A stretch of DNA of 64,000 nt, taken from the NCBI GenBank assembly GCA_023436145.1, contig JAEZKP010000021.1, positions 1-64,000 of the forward strand, written 5' to 3'. Source of the DNA: Fibrobacterota bacterium (lineage in GTDB: Bacteria; Fibrobacterota; Chitinivibrionia; Chitinivibrionales; Chitinispirillaceae). The stretch's first letter is position 1. Every line of letters begins with the position of its first letter. Under the pieces are notes generated by a model. The model was given only the letters and a program-made list of their open reading frames with translations. It did not search any database and was not told where the DNA came from. This document shows positions 42,746-53,300 of the stretch, one piece after another. The position numbers were made by a program, and so were the translations under genes.

Positions 42746-43984
42746 ATGGAAATAACTAAATCGGGTATGCTTGACAACACAACAATAATTCGTTTCACGC
42801 ACGCAACCACCAGTGGTGCAGGTACCGAATCCCATATTGAATGTCTGAACAAGGTGCTGTTACAGCGGAATAATATGACCATTTATTATTTGTACATGCC
42901 AGAAAGCAGAGAGCAGATCCAGACACACTTCATAGGTAAAGGCAGGTTAATCCGCATACCGATGGAATTCAGATCCCCGGTGCTACCCAGGGGCCACTGG
43001 AAACTATTATCCAGAATCCTTCTGAAATGCCAATCGTTTCTACCTGGTTCAGCTGAATACATACCACAATTCAGAGATGTCCTCAACCTTGACAGTATTA
43101 TTAACAGGCTTTTTTCAGAAAACAAAATCGATCTGTTAGTCAACCATTTTGCAGGCAGCAAGGGGAGCTTGCAGATCATGAAAGAAACCGCATCCAGAAA
43201 TATCCCTGTACTGGTTATAAACCATTTCCATAACAAATGGTTCAACAGACCACCAATCCGAAGACAGCTGCGGTATGCCAGGATGGCAGCCGGTTTATCC
43301 AATGTTAGTATGCCCCGATACCTCAGGGCCCGTTTTATTAACCTTTCCAATGGTATCGATACCGACTTTTTCAGTCCTGAGTTAGTGAATGGATCTTTTG
43401 AACCAATTACCAAACCACTGCTTCTTCTTCCGGCGCGAGTTGTCAGAAACAAGGGGCATCTGGACCTGCTGAAGATTCTACATCATCTGAAAAATCATGG
43501 CCTTAGCTGCTCACTGGTTTTTGCCGGACGATACGACTCCTCCGAGTTTAAAACCCAATTGGATAACTACATCCACCAACATCATCTGGAAAACGATGTT
43601 CTATTTACCGGAATAATCTCTCCCGAATCCTTACGTCTCTGGTATGCTAAAAGTACCTTAATGATTCTTCCAACCTACCACGATGAAGGGCTTCCCAGAG
43701 TAATACTGGAATCTCAAGCTATGGGACTGCCTCCGGTCTGCTACGACTCTGGGGGGGTCTCAGAATCTATTCTTCAAGGACAAACCGGTTATTATCTGAA
43801 AAAAGGAGATCTTACCGGTATGCGTAAATGTATCGCAGAATTGCTTAAAGACGACAGAAAACGTTTACGAATGAGCACAAACGGAAGAAAATTCATACTC
43901 AATAGCTTCAGTCTTTATTCCCTGGCCAGCCGTCATGAATTGACCTATTTCAGATTGATCCATTCCACCGCAGAAAACCCCTGA
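42746..43984 (+). CDS. Glycosyltransferase family 4 protein
   Basis: This 412-residue GT-B glycosyltransferase has its acceptor domain in the first 200 residues. The donor domain has LLLLPARVVRNKGHLDLLKIL, SLVFAGRYDSSEF, STLMILPTYHDEGLPRVILESQAMGLPPV (with Glu and the E-x7-E-like spacing) and QGQTGYYLKKGD. AGGATAAC precedes the ATG. It is likely to use a hexose or N-acetylhexosamine donor, but the sugar is unknown. Confidence 0.88.
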   Translation: MEITKSGMLDNTTIIRFTHATTSGAGTESHIECLNKVLLQRNNMTIYYLYMPESREQIQTHFIGKGRLIRIPMEFRSPVLPRGHWKLLSRILLKCQSFLPGSAEYIPQFRDVLNLDSIINRLFSENKIDLLVNHFAGSKGSLQIMKETASRNIPVLVINHFHNKWFNRPPIRRQLRYARMAAGLSNVSMPRYLRARFINLSNGIDTDFFSPELVNGSFEPITKPLLLLPARVVRNKGHLDLLKILHHLKNHGLSCSLVFAGRYDSSEFKTQLDNYIHQHHLENDVLFTGIISPESLRLWYAKSTLMILPTYHDEGLPRVILESQAMGLPPVCYDSGGVSESILQGQTGYYLKKGDLTGMRKCIAELLKDDRKRLRMSTNGRKFILNSFSLYSLASRHELTYFRLIHSTAENP

Positions 43985-43999
43985 GTATCCTTGGATAAC

Positions 44000-44015
44000 T
44001 GGTACTGTTATTGCT
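44000..44015 (+). promoter_or_regulatory. Sigma-54-like promoter upstream of the outer membrane protein pair
   Basis: The site TGGTAC-TGTTA-TTGCT matches TGGCAC-N5-TTGCW with one mismatch (C to T at the fourth base). GG and GC are at the required spacing. It begins after the stop of the glycosyltransferase, and a start near 44026 would give a leader of about 41 bases to the ATG at 44068. Confidence 0.5.
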
Positions 44016-44067
44016 TTTATCGAAGGTACTTATTAGCTTGCCCATTTCTGGAAAGGGGTAAAAATTA

Positions 44068-44664
44068 ATGAAGATCCTTCTTATTATTTTGACTGCCGCC
44101 TCATTTATCTTCAGTGAAGGAGTCCGGTTAGGCATAGATGCCGGAGTATCAAACAGCAATATTACCGGAACTGATTCATGGAACACAGGCTTTGTAATCG
44201 CCGCCAATTTATACTTTGCCCCCACCAATAATATCATCTTCGGACTTAGATCTGCATACAACAGGTGGTCACCCGATGCAGATTCTTTTCTCAACCAGCT
44301 TCCACTTAACTTAACCAATGGTGAAGTAGACGGATCTGGAACAGTGTGGGAAATAGCTCCATCAATCCGGATAGCGACCAATATTGCCCAAAGCCAGGTG
44401 GGTCTGTTTGGTCATTTCGGTGCAGGTTTATTTATTATCTCCACCGATATCAATGGTGAAGGAAGTGTGCAAGGTACACCTTTTTCCCAGAGTATAATCG
44501 ACTCAACAGAAAATGCCTGGGGGATCTCTTTGGGACTGGGGATCTCAATTGGAAGACTCCTTGGATTTGCCCTGGAAATTCTTCCCTTATATCATGTTAT
44601 GGATATTAACAATTCTCCCCGCCAGTATTACACTGTTACACTTGGTTTGTCCTATGAATTCTAA
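44068..44664 (+). CDS. Outer membrane beta-barrel-type protein
   Basis: This 198-residue protein has a signal peptide (MKILLIILTAASFIFSEG) and then alternating aromatic and glycine-rich strands. It ends in SYEF with a C-terminal Phe, the usual signal for barrel assembly. I do not recognise a named family. AAAGGGG precedes the ATG. It forms a two-gene unit with 44677-45363, 12 bases apart. Confidence 0.75.
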   Translation: MKILLIILTAASFIFSEGVRLGIDAGVSNSNITGTDSWNTGFVIAANLYFAPTNNIIFGLRSAYNRWSPDADSFLNQLPLNLTNGEVDGSGTVWEIAPSIRIATNIAQSQVGLFGHFGAGLFIISTDINGEGSVQGTPFSQSIIDSTENAWGISLGLGISIGRLLGFALEILPLYHVMDINNSPRQYYTVTLGLSYEF

Positions 44665-44676
44665 GAAGGAGGCGAT

Positions 44677-45363
44677 ATGAAATTTCTATTTCCAGTAATG
44701 ATAGTGCTTTTTGTTCAGGCACTTATCTTTGCTCAGGATGCACAGGAAATTGCTCAACCAGACATTTTCTTAACTCAGGATACCATACCCCAGGATAGTA
44801 TCCCTTCACCCGATGGCTCCACTCCACCCGACACTACTCCGCCCGATACCACCATGCCTGATACAACTCAAGCACCTCCATCAGATACCACTGTTGAACA
44901 GGACACAACCGCAATGCCCACTCCGGATATCCCACAAATACCTCCGGAAGTAAAAAAATCTATAAATGAAAGAAGCATGGAAATAGGATTGATGTTCGGT
45001 GAACCCACAGGTGTCTCTTATAAATACTTTATAACCGATGCCAATGCCATCGATGCTGCAGCTGCGGCTTCTTTCATACCGGATGCGGTATTTCAGCTAA
45101 ATGCTGATTTTTTGCGTCACTATTACCATTTTGCGAATGTTGGCGAAGGTCGGTTACCGCTGGTTTATGGTGCAGGTCTGGCGGTACAGTTCCGGCGGGA
45201 TACCCGGCTGGGAATCAGAATTCCTGTTGGTCTCACCTACATCATGCAAAACCTGCCGATAGCTCTTTTTATTGATGTTGCTCCCCGGTTTGATATTGTA
45301 CCGGATACCGAAGTGTCAATTAATGCTGCTGTAGGTATCCGATATCGTTTTTTTCCCAGATAA
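44677..45363 (+). CDS. Outer membrane protein with Pro/Asp/Thr-rich linker
   Basis: This 228-residue protein has a signal peptide and a Pro-Asp-Thr-Thr repeat linker (residues of about 35-95). A beta-barrel-like C-terminal part opens MEIGLMFGEPTGVSYKYF and ends YRFFPR. The GEPTGVS-K-YF opening resembles a family of small outer membrane proteins seen in Bacteroidetes and Fibrobacteres. The linker could span peptidoglycan or capsule. AAGGAGGCGAT precedes the ATG. Confidence 0.7.
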   Translation: MKFLFPVMIVLFVQALIFAQDAQEIAQPDIFLTQDTIPQDSIPSPDGSTPPDTTPPDTTMPDTTQAPPSDTTVEQDTTAMPTPDIPQIPPEVKKSINERSMEIGLMFGEPTGVSYKYFITDANAIDAAAAASFIPDAVFQLNADFLRHYYHFANVGEGRLPLVYGAGLAVQFRRDTRLGIRIPVGLTYIMQNLPIALFIDVAPRFDIVPDTEVSINAAVGIRYRFFPR

Positions 45364-45444
45364 TCTCGTATAAATGGGGTGAATTGTGTTGTTTATAGAA
45401 ATACATTTGCCCCTTTATTTTAGTGCCAGCATTTCTAAAGAGAA

Positions 45445-46077
45445 TCAGTATTCTGGCTCATCCACCAGCTTAAGCCATTTGTTCAATTTAGGGATGAGTG
45501 TTATTAATACGAATCCAACATCGTTCCAAAATGACCAATTTTCTAAATATTGTTTATTTAATTGGACTTTTTGAGGCCAGATGATCTGATCATTGTAAGA
45601 TGCTGGATCTTTGACTTGGGATAAAATCTGTTCTTCCTTTCGGAAATAAATCGATGCAGGTCCGGTTATACCAGGTCGCAGTAACAGAATTTTCCTGTCT
45701 TCACCCTCCAATCGGTCTGCATACCCTGGAACATCAGGTCGGGGCCCGACAAAGGACATCTTTCCAGTTAATACATTCCATAGCTGCGGCAATTCATCCA
45801 GTTTGAATTTTCGCAGAAATTTTCCCAACCAGGTTATTCTGGTATCAGAGCAAGCGGTTATGGAACCTCTTTCATGTGCTCCCAGATACATTGTGCGGAA
45901 TTTGATGCAGCCGAACAATTTCCCGTGCTGTCCGACTCTTTTTTGTATAAAAAGAGCTGGTCCTGGAGAGCTGATTATTACAGCAATTGCGATCAGTATC
46001 CCAACTGGCCATAGCAGAAGGATTCCGATAGCTGCCAACAGTGTATCAAAGGTTCGCTTGATTGGAAAATTCACCAT
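45445..46077 (-). CDS. PglC-like initiating phosphoglycosyltransferase
   Basis: This 210-residue protein is a small monotopic phosphoglycosyltransferase. A re-entrant N-terminal hydrophobic helix is followed by SSPGPALFIQKRVGQHGKLFGCIKFRTM, then LRKFKLDELPQLWNVLTGKMSFVGPRPDVP, the D-E-L-P-Q motif of the PglC/WbaP catalytic core. It transfers a phospho-sugar from UDP-sugar to undecaprenyl phosphate and begins repeat-unit assembly. It lacks the long N-terminal region of WbaP. It is the last gene of the dehydratase-aminotransferase block, which suggests its sugar is a diamino-type one. Confidence 0.88.
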   Translation of the reverse strand: MVNFPIKRTFDTLLAAIGILLLWPVGILIAIAVIISSPGPALFIQKRVGQHGKLFGCIKFRTMYLGAHERGSITACSDTRITWLGKFLRKFKLDELPQLWNVLTGKMSFVGPRPDVPGYADRLEGEDRKILLLRPGITGPASIYFRKEEQILSQVKDPASYNDQIIWPQKVQLNKQYLENWSFWNDVGFVLITLIPKLNKWLKLVDEPEY

Positions 46078-46095
46078 TCTGTGATTAATCTCAGG

Positions 46096-48027
46096 TCAAT
46101 TAAACATTCTTTGCTGCATTTCGTCAAACTCCGGGCCGGTCATTTCCGGTATAAGCTCTTTTATATCATCATAAATGAGTCGCATGTTTCCCAATTCGAT
46201 GTTGCTTTTCAGGTCATGAATGAATTTCTCCACTCTGTCTGGATCATGATGATTTCTCTTTTGCATTCTGATTTTTTCAAAACCGGTAGGCACCACATCT
46301 TCCTGTTCGCAAAGGAGCACCTCTTCGATCTTCTCGCCATGTCTCATTCCTGTAAAAACGATCTCCACATCTTCCCCTACCCGTAATCCTGAAAGTTCGA
46401 TGAGATTTTTGGCCAGATCCACAATCTTCACAGGCTCTCCCATTTCCAACATAAATATTGCTTTGGATTCATTGATAGTAGATGCTTGTAACACCAGTTG
46501 CACCGCCTCAGGTATTGACATAAAATAGCGTCTGGTGTCAGGACTGGTAACTGTAACCGGTCCACCTTCTCTTATCTGTTTTTGAAACATGGGAATGACA
46601 CTGCCACTGGAACCTAGTACATTCCCAAAGCGGACTACATTGAATAAAGTACCAGATGGGTTTCTCTCCAAAATAACCCGCTCTGCAAGCCGCTTTGAAA
46701 TGCCCATAATACCACGTGGATTAACCGCCTTATCAGTAGAGATCATGACAAACTGTTTTACTCCATAACGTTCTGCAAGAGAGGCAAGTGTAGCGCTACC
46801 CAGAACATTGTTTTTCAAACAAGCAAGTGGATTCCATTCCATAAGATGCACATGCTTATAAGCAGCTGCATGGAAAATGTAATCAGGTGGATATTTTCTG
46901 AATAAAAGATCCATGAAACCACCATCTAACATATTGCCTACCACAGTATGAATCGCAATATCCTGGTATCTTTTCTTTAGTTCAAAATCCACCTGGTAAG
47001 CACTGACTTCACTGGCATCCAGCAATATCAATCGTGAAGGTTTATAGGAAGCTACCTGGTAACAAATTTCCGAGCCTATGGAGCCTCCCGCCCCAGTAAT
47101 CAGAACAGTTCTGGCAGCCAGCTGTTTGCGGACCCTGGTGTCATCCAGTTTAATATTAGGCCTGCAGAGTAAATCATCGATGGAAACATCCCGGATCTGA
47201 TTAATTCTGAGTTTACCGCTCATAATATCGAGCATTGATGGTACAATTTTAAATTTAAGATCCCATTCAGGAATTTTTGATGCCCGAATGATGTTTTCCA
47301 CTGTTTTATTGGTAGCTTCCGGTATGGCTATAAAGATTTCATGAATCCGGTTTTTTCTGATCACATGCTTTATAACAGATATATCACCAAAAACCTTCAA
47401 TCCCTGTATACGTTTATTATGAAGCGATTTTTCCCTGTCTATAAACCCAACCGGCTTATACTCTTTTCTCTTTGCAGCTTTAATGGACTTTACCACTTCA
47501 TTTCCAGCATTTCCAGCACCGATAATCAGGACGTTTTTCACAGAATCGCTGGCAGGCACAAACGATTCTCTGAAAAGGCGGATGCCAAACCTGGTACCCC
47601 CGTTGAAAATGATGAAAAAAGCGAAATTCAATACATAAATCGATCTGGGATAACCAACAAATTGCCCGCTGAATATGATCATAAACATAAATATCAGAGA
47701 GGCAAGAGCAGAAACTTTTACTATCTCTTTCAGATCATCAACACTGACATAGCGCCATATTCCCTGATAGAGATTAAACAGACCTGAAACGGTTAAAAAA
47801 ATGATTACATTCAAAGGGAGAGACAAAAAAAACAAGCTGGGATAGATAGTCTGCCCCAGAGTAAAATCAAATCTCAAAAGAAAAGAAATAAGCAGTGAAC
47901 ATGCCGAAAAAACAGCATGCAAGGCAACTATGACTAACAGCCTGTATTTAAAAAACGATTTTATTACTTTTAACATTATCTTATCAATCCACCACTTAGA
48001 GTTGACAATTGAATTCTGAATCATCAT
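46096..48027 (-). CDS. PglF/WbpM/CapD-like UDP-sugar 4,6-dehydratase
   Basis: This 643-residue membrane enzyme has four N-terminal helices (about residues 1-150), a Rossmann region with IGAGNAGNEVVKS, and a second, catalytic Rossmann domain with LITGAGGSIGSE. VMISTDKAVNP and GISKRLAE are the S-T-D-K and M-G-x-S-K motifs that replace Y-x3-K in this subgroup. It converts UDP-N-acetylhexosamine to a 4-keto-6-deoxy sugar. It is followed in the same direction by a PglC-like transferase and preceded 11 bases away by a PglE-like aminotransferase. An internal ATG at 47976 is an alternative start. Confidence 0.9.
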   Translation of the reverse strand: MMIQNSIVNSKWWIDKIMLKVIKSFFKYRLLVIVALHAVFSACSLLISFLLRFDFTLGQTIYPSLFFLSLPLNVIIFLTVSGLFNLYQGIWRYVSVDDLKEIVKVSALASLIFMFMIIFSGQFVGYPRSIYVLNFAFFIIFNGGTRFGIRLFRESFVPASDSVKNVLIIGAGNAGNEVVKSIKAAKRKEYKPVGFIDREKSLHNKRIQGLKVFGDISVIKHVIRKNRIHEIFIAIPEATNKTVENIIRASKIPEWDLKFKIVPSMLDIMSGKLRINQIRDVSIDDLLCRPNIKLDDTRVRKQLAARTVLITGAGGSIGSEICYQVASYKPSRLILLDASEVSAYQVDFELKKRYQDIAIHTVVGNMLDGGFMDLLFRKYPPDYIFHAAAYKHVHLMEWNPLACLKNNVLGSATLASLAERYGVKQFVMISTDKAVNPRGIMGISKRLAERVILERNPSGTLFNVVRFGNVLGSSGSVIPMFQKQIREGGPVTVTSPDTRRYFMSIPEAVQLVLQASTINESKAIFMLEMGEPVKIVDLAKNLIELSGLRVGEDVEIVFTGMRHGEKIEEVLLCEQEDVVPTGFEKIRMQKRNHHDPDRVEKFIHDLKSNIELGNMRLIYDDIKELIPEMTGPEFDEMQQRMFN

Positions 48028-48038
48028 ACTTTATGCAA

Positions 48039-49160
48039 TCAGGAAAACTGTTTTTTCAAATGTGCGAGAACATAATCCAGATCTTCCCCGCTCAAAGAGG
48101 AACCGGATGGCAAGCACAATCCTTTGTCAAAAAGTCTTTCTGATTTCCCGTCGCCATAAAACGCACAGTTCTGAAATATCGGTTGCAGATGCATCGGTTT
48201 CCACAATTGGCGGCTTTCAATATTTGCCTCCTCCAGAACCAAACGAATCTTTTCAGGACTTTTGGAACTGCACTCAAGAGTAATGCAGGTGAGCCAGCAA
48301 TTGGATTTGCCATAGACATCTCTGGGAATAAACCTGATCTCTTCAACATCTTTGAGAGCATCTTCATAGTACTCAAATATCTCCCTGCGTCTCCTAACCC
48401 GCTCATCAATTACAGTCAGCTGTCCTCTACCGATTGCAGCACAGACATTACTCAAACGGTAATTATATCCTACATTTTCATGCATGTAGAATGGAACCGG
48501 ACTGCGGGCCTGAGTCGATAAGTACCTGGCTTTTTCTATCAGCTTCACGTTATTACTTACAAGTGCCCCACCGCCAGAGGAGGTAATAATTTTATTTCCA
48601 TTAAAAGAAAATATGCCCAGATCACCTATTATTCCTGTATGTTTTGCCTTACAATAACTGCCTAAGGATTCTGCCGCATCCTCGATGACCGCTATACCGT
48701 ATCTGGAAGCAATTTTCACTATCTCTTCCATATTAGCCGGCTGACCATACAAATGAACCACAATAATTGCCGCTGGCTTTTTACCTTTTTTGATCCTGTC
48801 CTCTATCGCGAACTCAAGAACCGCAGGATCCATATTCCAGGATTCCCTCTCACAATCAATAAAAACCGGCAGCGCTTTCTGATAAAGGATGGGGAATGCA
48901 GATCCTGCAAACGTCAAAGTACTGCAGAGCACTTCATCATTTTCCTTTATACCCAGTAAGATTAGTGCCAGATGGATTGCTGCAGTCCCGGATGACAAGG
49001 CTACTGCATAGGGTGATCCAGTATACAAACAAATCTCTCTCTCAAACGATTCGATATCTGGTCCGGCCGGAGCTATCCAGTTGGATTTAAAAACATTCTG
49101 GACTAGTTCTGCCTCCATTCCAGACATATGAGGTGGAGATAAAAATATTCTTTTTTTCAT
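48039..49160 (-). CDS. DegT/DnrJ/EryC1 family sugar aminotransferase (PglE-like)
   Basis: This PLP-dependent enzyme has about 373 residues from the ATG at 49160; a TTG at 49181 would add seven. Motifs include SSGTAAIHLAL, the VIEDAAESLGS cofactor loop and FSFNGNKIITSSGGG with the Schiff-base lysine. PglE-type enzymes transaminate 4-keto sugars to 4-amino sugars, so it should act on the product of the adjacent dehydratase. It is the first gene of the three-gene block. An acetyltransferase (PglD) that would complete the bacillosamine route is not in the window. Confidence 0.9.
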   Translation of the reverse strand: MKKRIFLSPPHMSGMEAELVQNVFKSNWIAPAGPDIESFEREICLYTGSPYAVALSSGTAAIHLALILLGIKENDEVLCSTLTFAGSAFPILYQKALPVFIDCERESWNMDPAVLEFAIEDRIKKGKKPAAIIVVHLYGQPANMEEIVKIASRYGIAVIEDAAESLGSYCKAKHTGIIGDLGIFSFNGNKIITSSGGGALVSNNVKLIEKARYLSTQARSPVPFYMHENVGYNYRLSNVCAAIGRGQLTVIDERVRRRREIFEYYEDALKDVEEIRFIPRDVYGKSNCWLTCITLECSSKSPEKIRLVLEEANIESRQLWKPMHLQPIFQNCAFYGDGKSERLFDKGLCLPSGSSLSGEDLDYVLAHLKKQFS

Positions 49161-49418
49161 TGATACCACTGACTCTTCCAATTGATGCCGCCATACACAG
49201 ATCTGTAAAAACCAGGAAGAAATCGGTTAAAATCAAACAATTACGATGAAGAGAAAATTTTACTATTTATTTCCTGAAAAACCAATATGTTTTATGGATA
49301 ATTCGACTTACCACAATTGCCTCCGGTTTTCAGAAGCATTCTTCTATTAAAGAGTGAACTATTTTGCTCGATGCACTTTGTTACGTATAAACCACAGGAA
49401 ATAAACAACAAAGAAAGA

Positions 49419-50192
49419 TTATATCCATCCAAGCAGTTTATAACCCAGAATCCCATAATATTCATGGAGCGCTCTGGAAGAGAGATCTAAAAAACCAGAA
49501 TTCGGGAATAGACTGAAGATAAAGGTTCTTCTCATTTCGTATTTCTGAAAATCAGTCGGAGCAGGATAAACTGTAAACCCATGTTTTTTAAACACTGCTT
49601 CTGAGCGAATCATGTGGTAAGCAGAAGTTACCAGAACAATTTTTCTGGGCAAACCAAGCGAATCCAGAATTTGAGCAATGTAAGGCCCGTGTTCATGGGT
49701 GTTTTTAGCTTTCCTATCGATTAAAATATCACTGGAGTCAACCCCCATCTCCCTTAGAAGCAGTGCATTATGCACCCCTTCGGGCAACTTATTTTTTAAA
49801 GCCGGATCCACCCATCCCCCGCTTGTTATAACCAGGCGACAAACCCCTTTTTTGTATAGCCTGGCACCATGAATGATCCTGTCCCCGGCATCATTAACCT
49901 CCAGACTGGGTGCTGCTGATGTTGTCATCCGCCCACCACCTCCCAGAACAACTATTGCAGAACAGCTATCAGGTAATGGCTGTACTGAGTAGTATCTGTT
50001 TTCCAGTACACCTATTAGTAAATTGGAAACAACCGGTGATGAGAATAGTAAAAGAAGTGTACCAGCAGTTAAAAAACACCAAAAAGAATATCTTTTCCTG
50101 GTAAAATACATCACAACACCAACCAGCCATATTACTATAACCAATCCTGTGGGGTAGAGAGGTAGCGCAATAAATTTGATTAAAAAAGCCAT
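49419..50192 (-). CDS. YdcF/ElyC-family (DUF218) membrane protein
   Basis: This 257-residue protein has two N-terminal membrane helices and then the DUF218 domain: IVVLGGGGRMTT, LVITSGG, GVDSSDILIDRKAKNTHEH, IVLVTSAYHMIRSEAVFKKHG. Conserved glycine-rich and S-x-Y-H-x-x-R motifs are present. ElyC-like proteins are needed for envelope or peptidoglycan assembly or for polysaccharide production. It lies alone upstream of the PglE-PglC block, 258 bases from the aminotransferase start. The N-terminally cut gene at 1-519 is a second family member. Confidence 0.85.
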   Translation of the reverse strand: MAFLIKFIALPLYPTGLVIVIWLVGVVMYFTRKRYSFWCFLTAGTLLLLFSSPVVSNLLIGVLENRYYSVQPLPDSCSAIVVLGGGGRMTTSAAPSLEVNDAGDRIIHGARLYKKGVCRLVITSGGWVDPALKNKLPEGVHNALLLREMGVDSSDILIDRKAKNTHEHGPYIAQILDSLGLPRKIVLVTSAYHMIRSEAVFKKHGFTVYPAPTDFQKYEMRRTFIFSLFPNSGFLDLSSRALHEYYGILGYKLLGWI

Positions 50193-50354
50193 AACACCAG
50201 TGAATCCGTTTGGATCAGAAAAGAGCTTGTTGCAAATTCTGTTTTATTTCTGAATATATATCATTTTCAAGTTGAATATTGAGCAGGCAGATGTATGTTC
50301 GGAACAAACTGGGAATTCCATTGTCTGAAAGTCAAGAGCTCGGGGTTATATTTA

Positions 50355-53300
50355 CTAATCAGAATAATAGATATGTAACCTGTAATCAGTTCTCCATACT
50401 CCCTGGTCAAAAATTTTTATTTCAAGAAACTCATCTTTGAGATTGCCATTTTTTTCTAAAATGACCGTAAACTGACGAGTCTCACCTATCGAAAGCAGCC
50501 GTTCGGAAAGTCCCAGTTTTACCAGAATCGAATACTTTTCAAGAACAGGATCATCAGGATCTTCTATACTGAAGCTCAGTGTTTCTGGAAGTGATGTTTC
50601 CCGCATATCCAGAACACTGTCGGCCCAGGAGCAGCTTACTGTCGCCGGACGGTTTGGAGGCACGATCCGGATAACCGGTTCTAAGAAATCAGCATTTTTT
50701 AAAGAATCACTGATTGTTATCCTCAGTTTGTAAGTCCCTGTATCTCCTGCAGACGGAGCCCAGTTTAGGGTTGCATAATACTGATTTGCACCCTGAATAA
50801 TGACTGGTGCAGAGTTCCCCGAAGAGGATATATTATAAGTATAGGGGGGAGTCCCGGTACCTGACTGCGGCACCAGCTGAATTGACCAGGTATCACCGGT
50901 TTCAATGTAAAAAGGAAAATCACTCATAGTATTCTTGAATTTTACCCTGCTCTGCGGCTCTACATCAATATTTATAATGTCACTTTCAACCGATGTTTTT
51001 CCATCAAAAGCCACAATTTTACACTTGTAAATTCCTGCTTTGTCCAGCCTGACCATACACTGAGTGTCTACAAAAACACTTTCTGCAAGATAAAAATCAT
51101 TAGAACCCCAGGCCAGATACAAGAAATACCGGACCTTATTTGCGGTATCGACATCACCTCCGGACCAGGAGAACCGATATTCATCGGAGTTAATCATCTG
51201 GCCATCTGAAGGAGCAATAAAAACCGGTTTATTAGGGGCTGTACCAAAATAAAGACATCTTTTCTCAATGAGTGTCTTGTTACGGTCAACTATGGAAACA
51301 TATAAAGTATCATAACCACTATCTTTAGCCATAGCATCAAGAATTATACTTGCACGATTCTGAACCGGGAGCTTGTACTCTGTTTTACCGCAGTATTTAA
51401 TGGTAATACTCTTATCACTATTCTTGAGCACACCGCTCGAATCGTGAACAAAGATATCCACAGTTGAGCAGAGAGACGGGTCACTGAGGTTGTAAACTTC
51501 TGCTTGTCCTTTGCAAAAAGCCAGTGAGAGATGTACGGGTGCCCTGTTTGGTAAAACTCTTATCTGAGCAAAAAATGTTGCAAAGCTGTCATTTAAGATA
51601 TCGGTAACCGTAAGGAACAGCTTTTGAATCCCGGTGTCCTTTTCAACAGGTGTCCATCGAAGCCACCCATCTGAAATCTGAAGTGGTGAGCCACCTGGAA
51701 TGAGTCGTGCATCATATCTCAATTGCTTATCATCAATCGCCGGGATTGTTTTAAGTTGAATACGTAGTACCTGGCTGTCTGCAATCAATTCCTGCGGAAT
51801 TTTAATCTTACTGGTATCAAACATCAGGGTTTGGTAAACTCTTTGTGAATCCTGCACAATTACATCCAGAGTACAAACCATATCCACCCAGTGTTTATCC
51901 CCGTAACTGATTAATATTCTGGAAACAGCAGTGTCCGATATTTCAGGAGTCCAGGTGAAATTTCCGCTTAAAGAGTCAATCATAAAAGAAACTGGAGGAT
52001 CGATCGGTTTGTATACTATATCATCACCATCCCTGTCTAGTGCGTGTATATAACCAGAATACATCTTGCCAACCACAGCTTCGATTGCATTCTGATAATC
52101 AAACAGTTCCGGGCGATGATTCAGCTTCAGAAAGAAAAGCATGCTGGAGTCGTGGTTGGCAGAATCGGTTACCTTGATGGTAAAATCATCACCTGCAGTT
52201 GAGATAAAGAGCTCTTTTTCCCAAATGAAATCAATTGAATCTGACTTATGTACAGTATCACCATTTATGGTAACAGAACTGATCCCATCACCTTCATCAA
52301 AAGCTATTAGTCGCAGGAGTGCTGGTGATTTATCCACTATTTTCCGCTCACCATTGACAGTAACAGGTTGACCGTTAACTGTGAGCTCGACCATATTGGG
52401 TTTTTTTGAATCTTCGCTATATGGATCATAAAAAACCTGAAATCCTGTATCAGCCAGAGCTTCTCCATCAATGCTTGTTAAAAGCAGTCTAATGCTGCAA
52501 TTATTTCTGTCATTTTTAATGGAGACATTGAAGTTCCACTTACCTGAGATTTTATCGGCAAAATCCCATGTATCTGAAGCAACACTGTCAACAATCAAGC
52601 TTAAAAGCCCGGATTGAGAATTCAAAAAGTTGACAACTTCACCACTGAGATAAAAGTGCCTTTTTTTAATGGTGGGCGAAGTAGGAGAGCTGATCTTGAA
52701 ATACACCTGACCCGAAGAAGTGCCTGTGGAGTCATAGCAAAGCCAGAATCTTTTGCTTGACAGATTGCCAAACTCATCTGCAGCAGTGATATTAAGCTGC
52801 CTTGGAAGAGGTAAAGTACTTACGCCTTTGATGAGCCAGACAAATTCCCGGTAATTATGATAAGGGAATACTTTATCCGGTGGTATATTGTTACAGGTGG
52901 CGTTCTTTACCCCACCCTCGTCGTCGACTCTGACAATAAAATAGAAGTTGGAGTCAAATGCAATTACTGTATCTTTACGCAGATCATTCAGACAGGTTAT
53001 TACTGGAGCCACAGTATCATTAATAAGACAGGAAAATCTTACTGGTGGGGAACAGTATTTTCCTTTTCTGTCCGATACAGTAAGCATTGCCTGTGGCCCC
53101 GAAGTCCCCCTTAATTTGTATGCTACAGCTGCAGTATCAGATATGACTACTTCCCCATCAGAAAATCTCCAGTTATATAAAACATCCATATCATCAACCC
53201 TGCTGGCACAAAGAAGGACCGAATCACCCACATTGGCTGCAATATCGGGTTGAAATAATGGACTCACTACAAAAACACTGATGCTCTGATGAATAATCTC

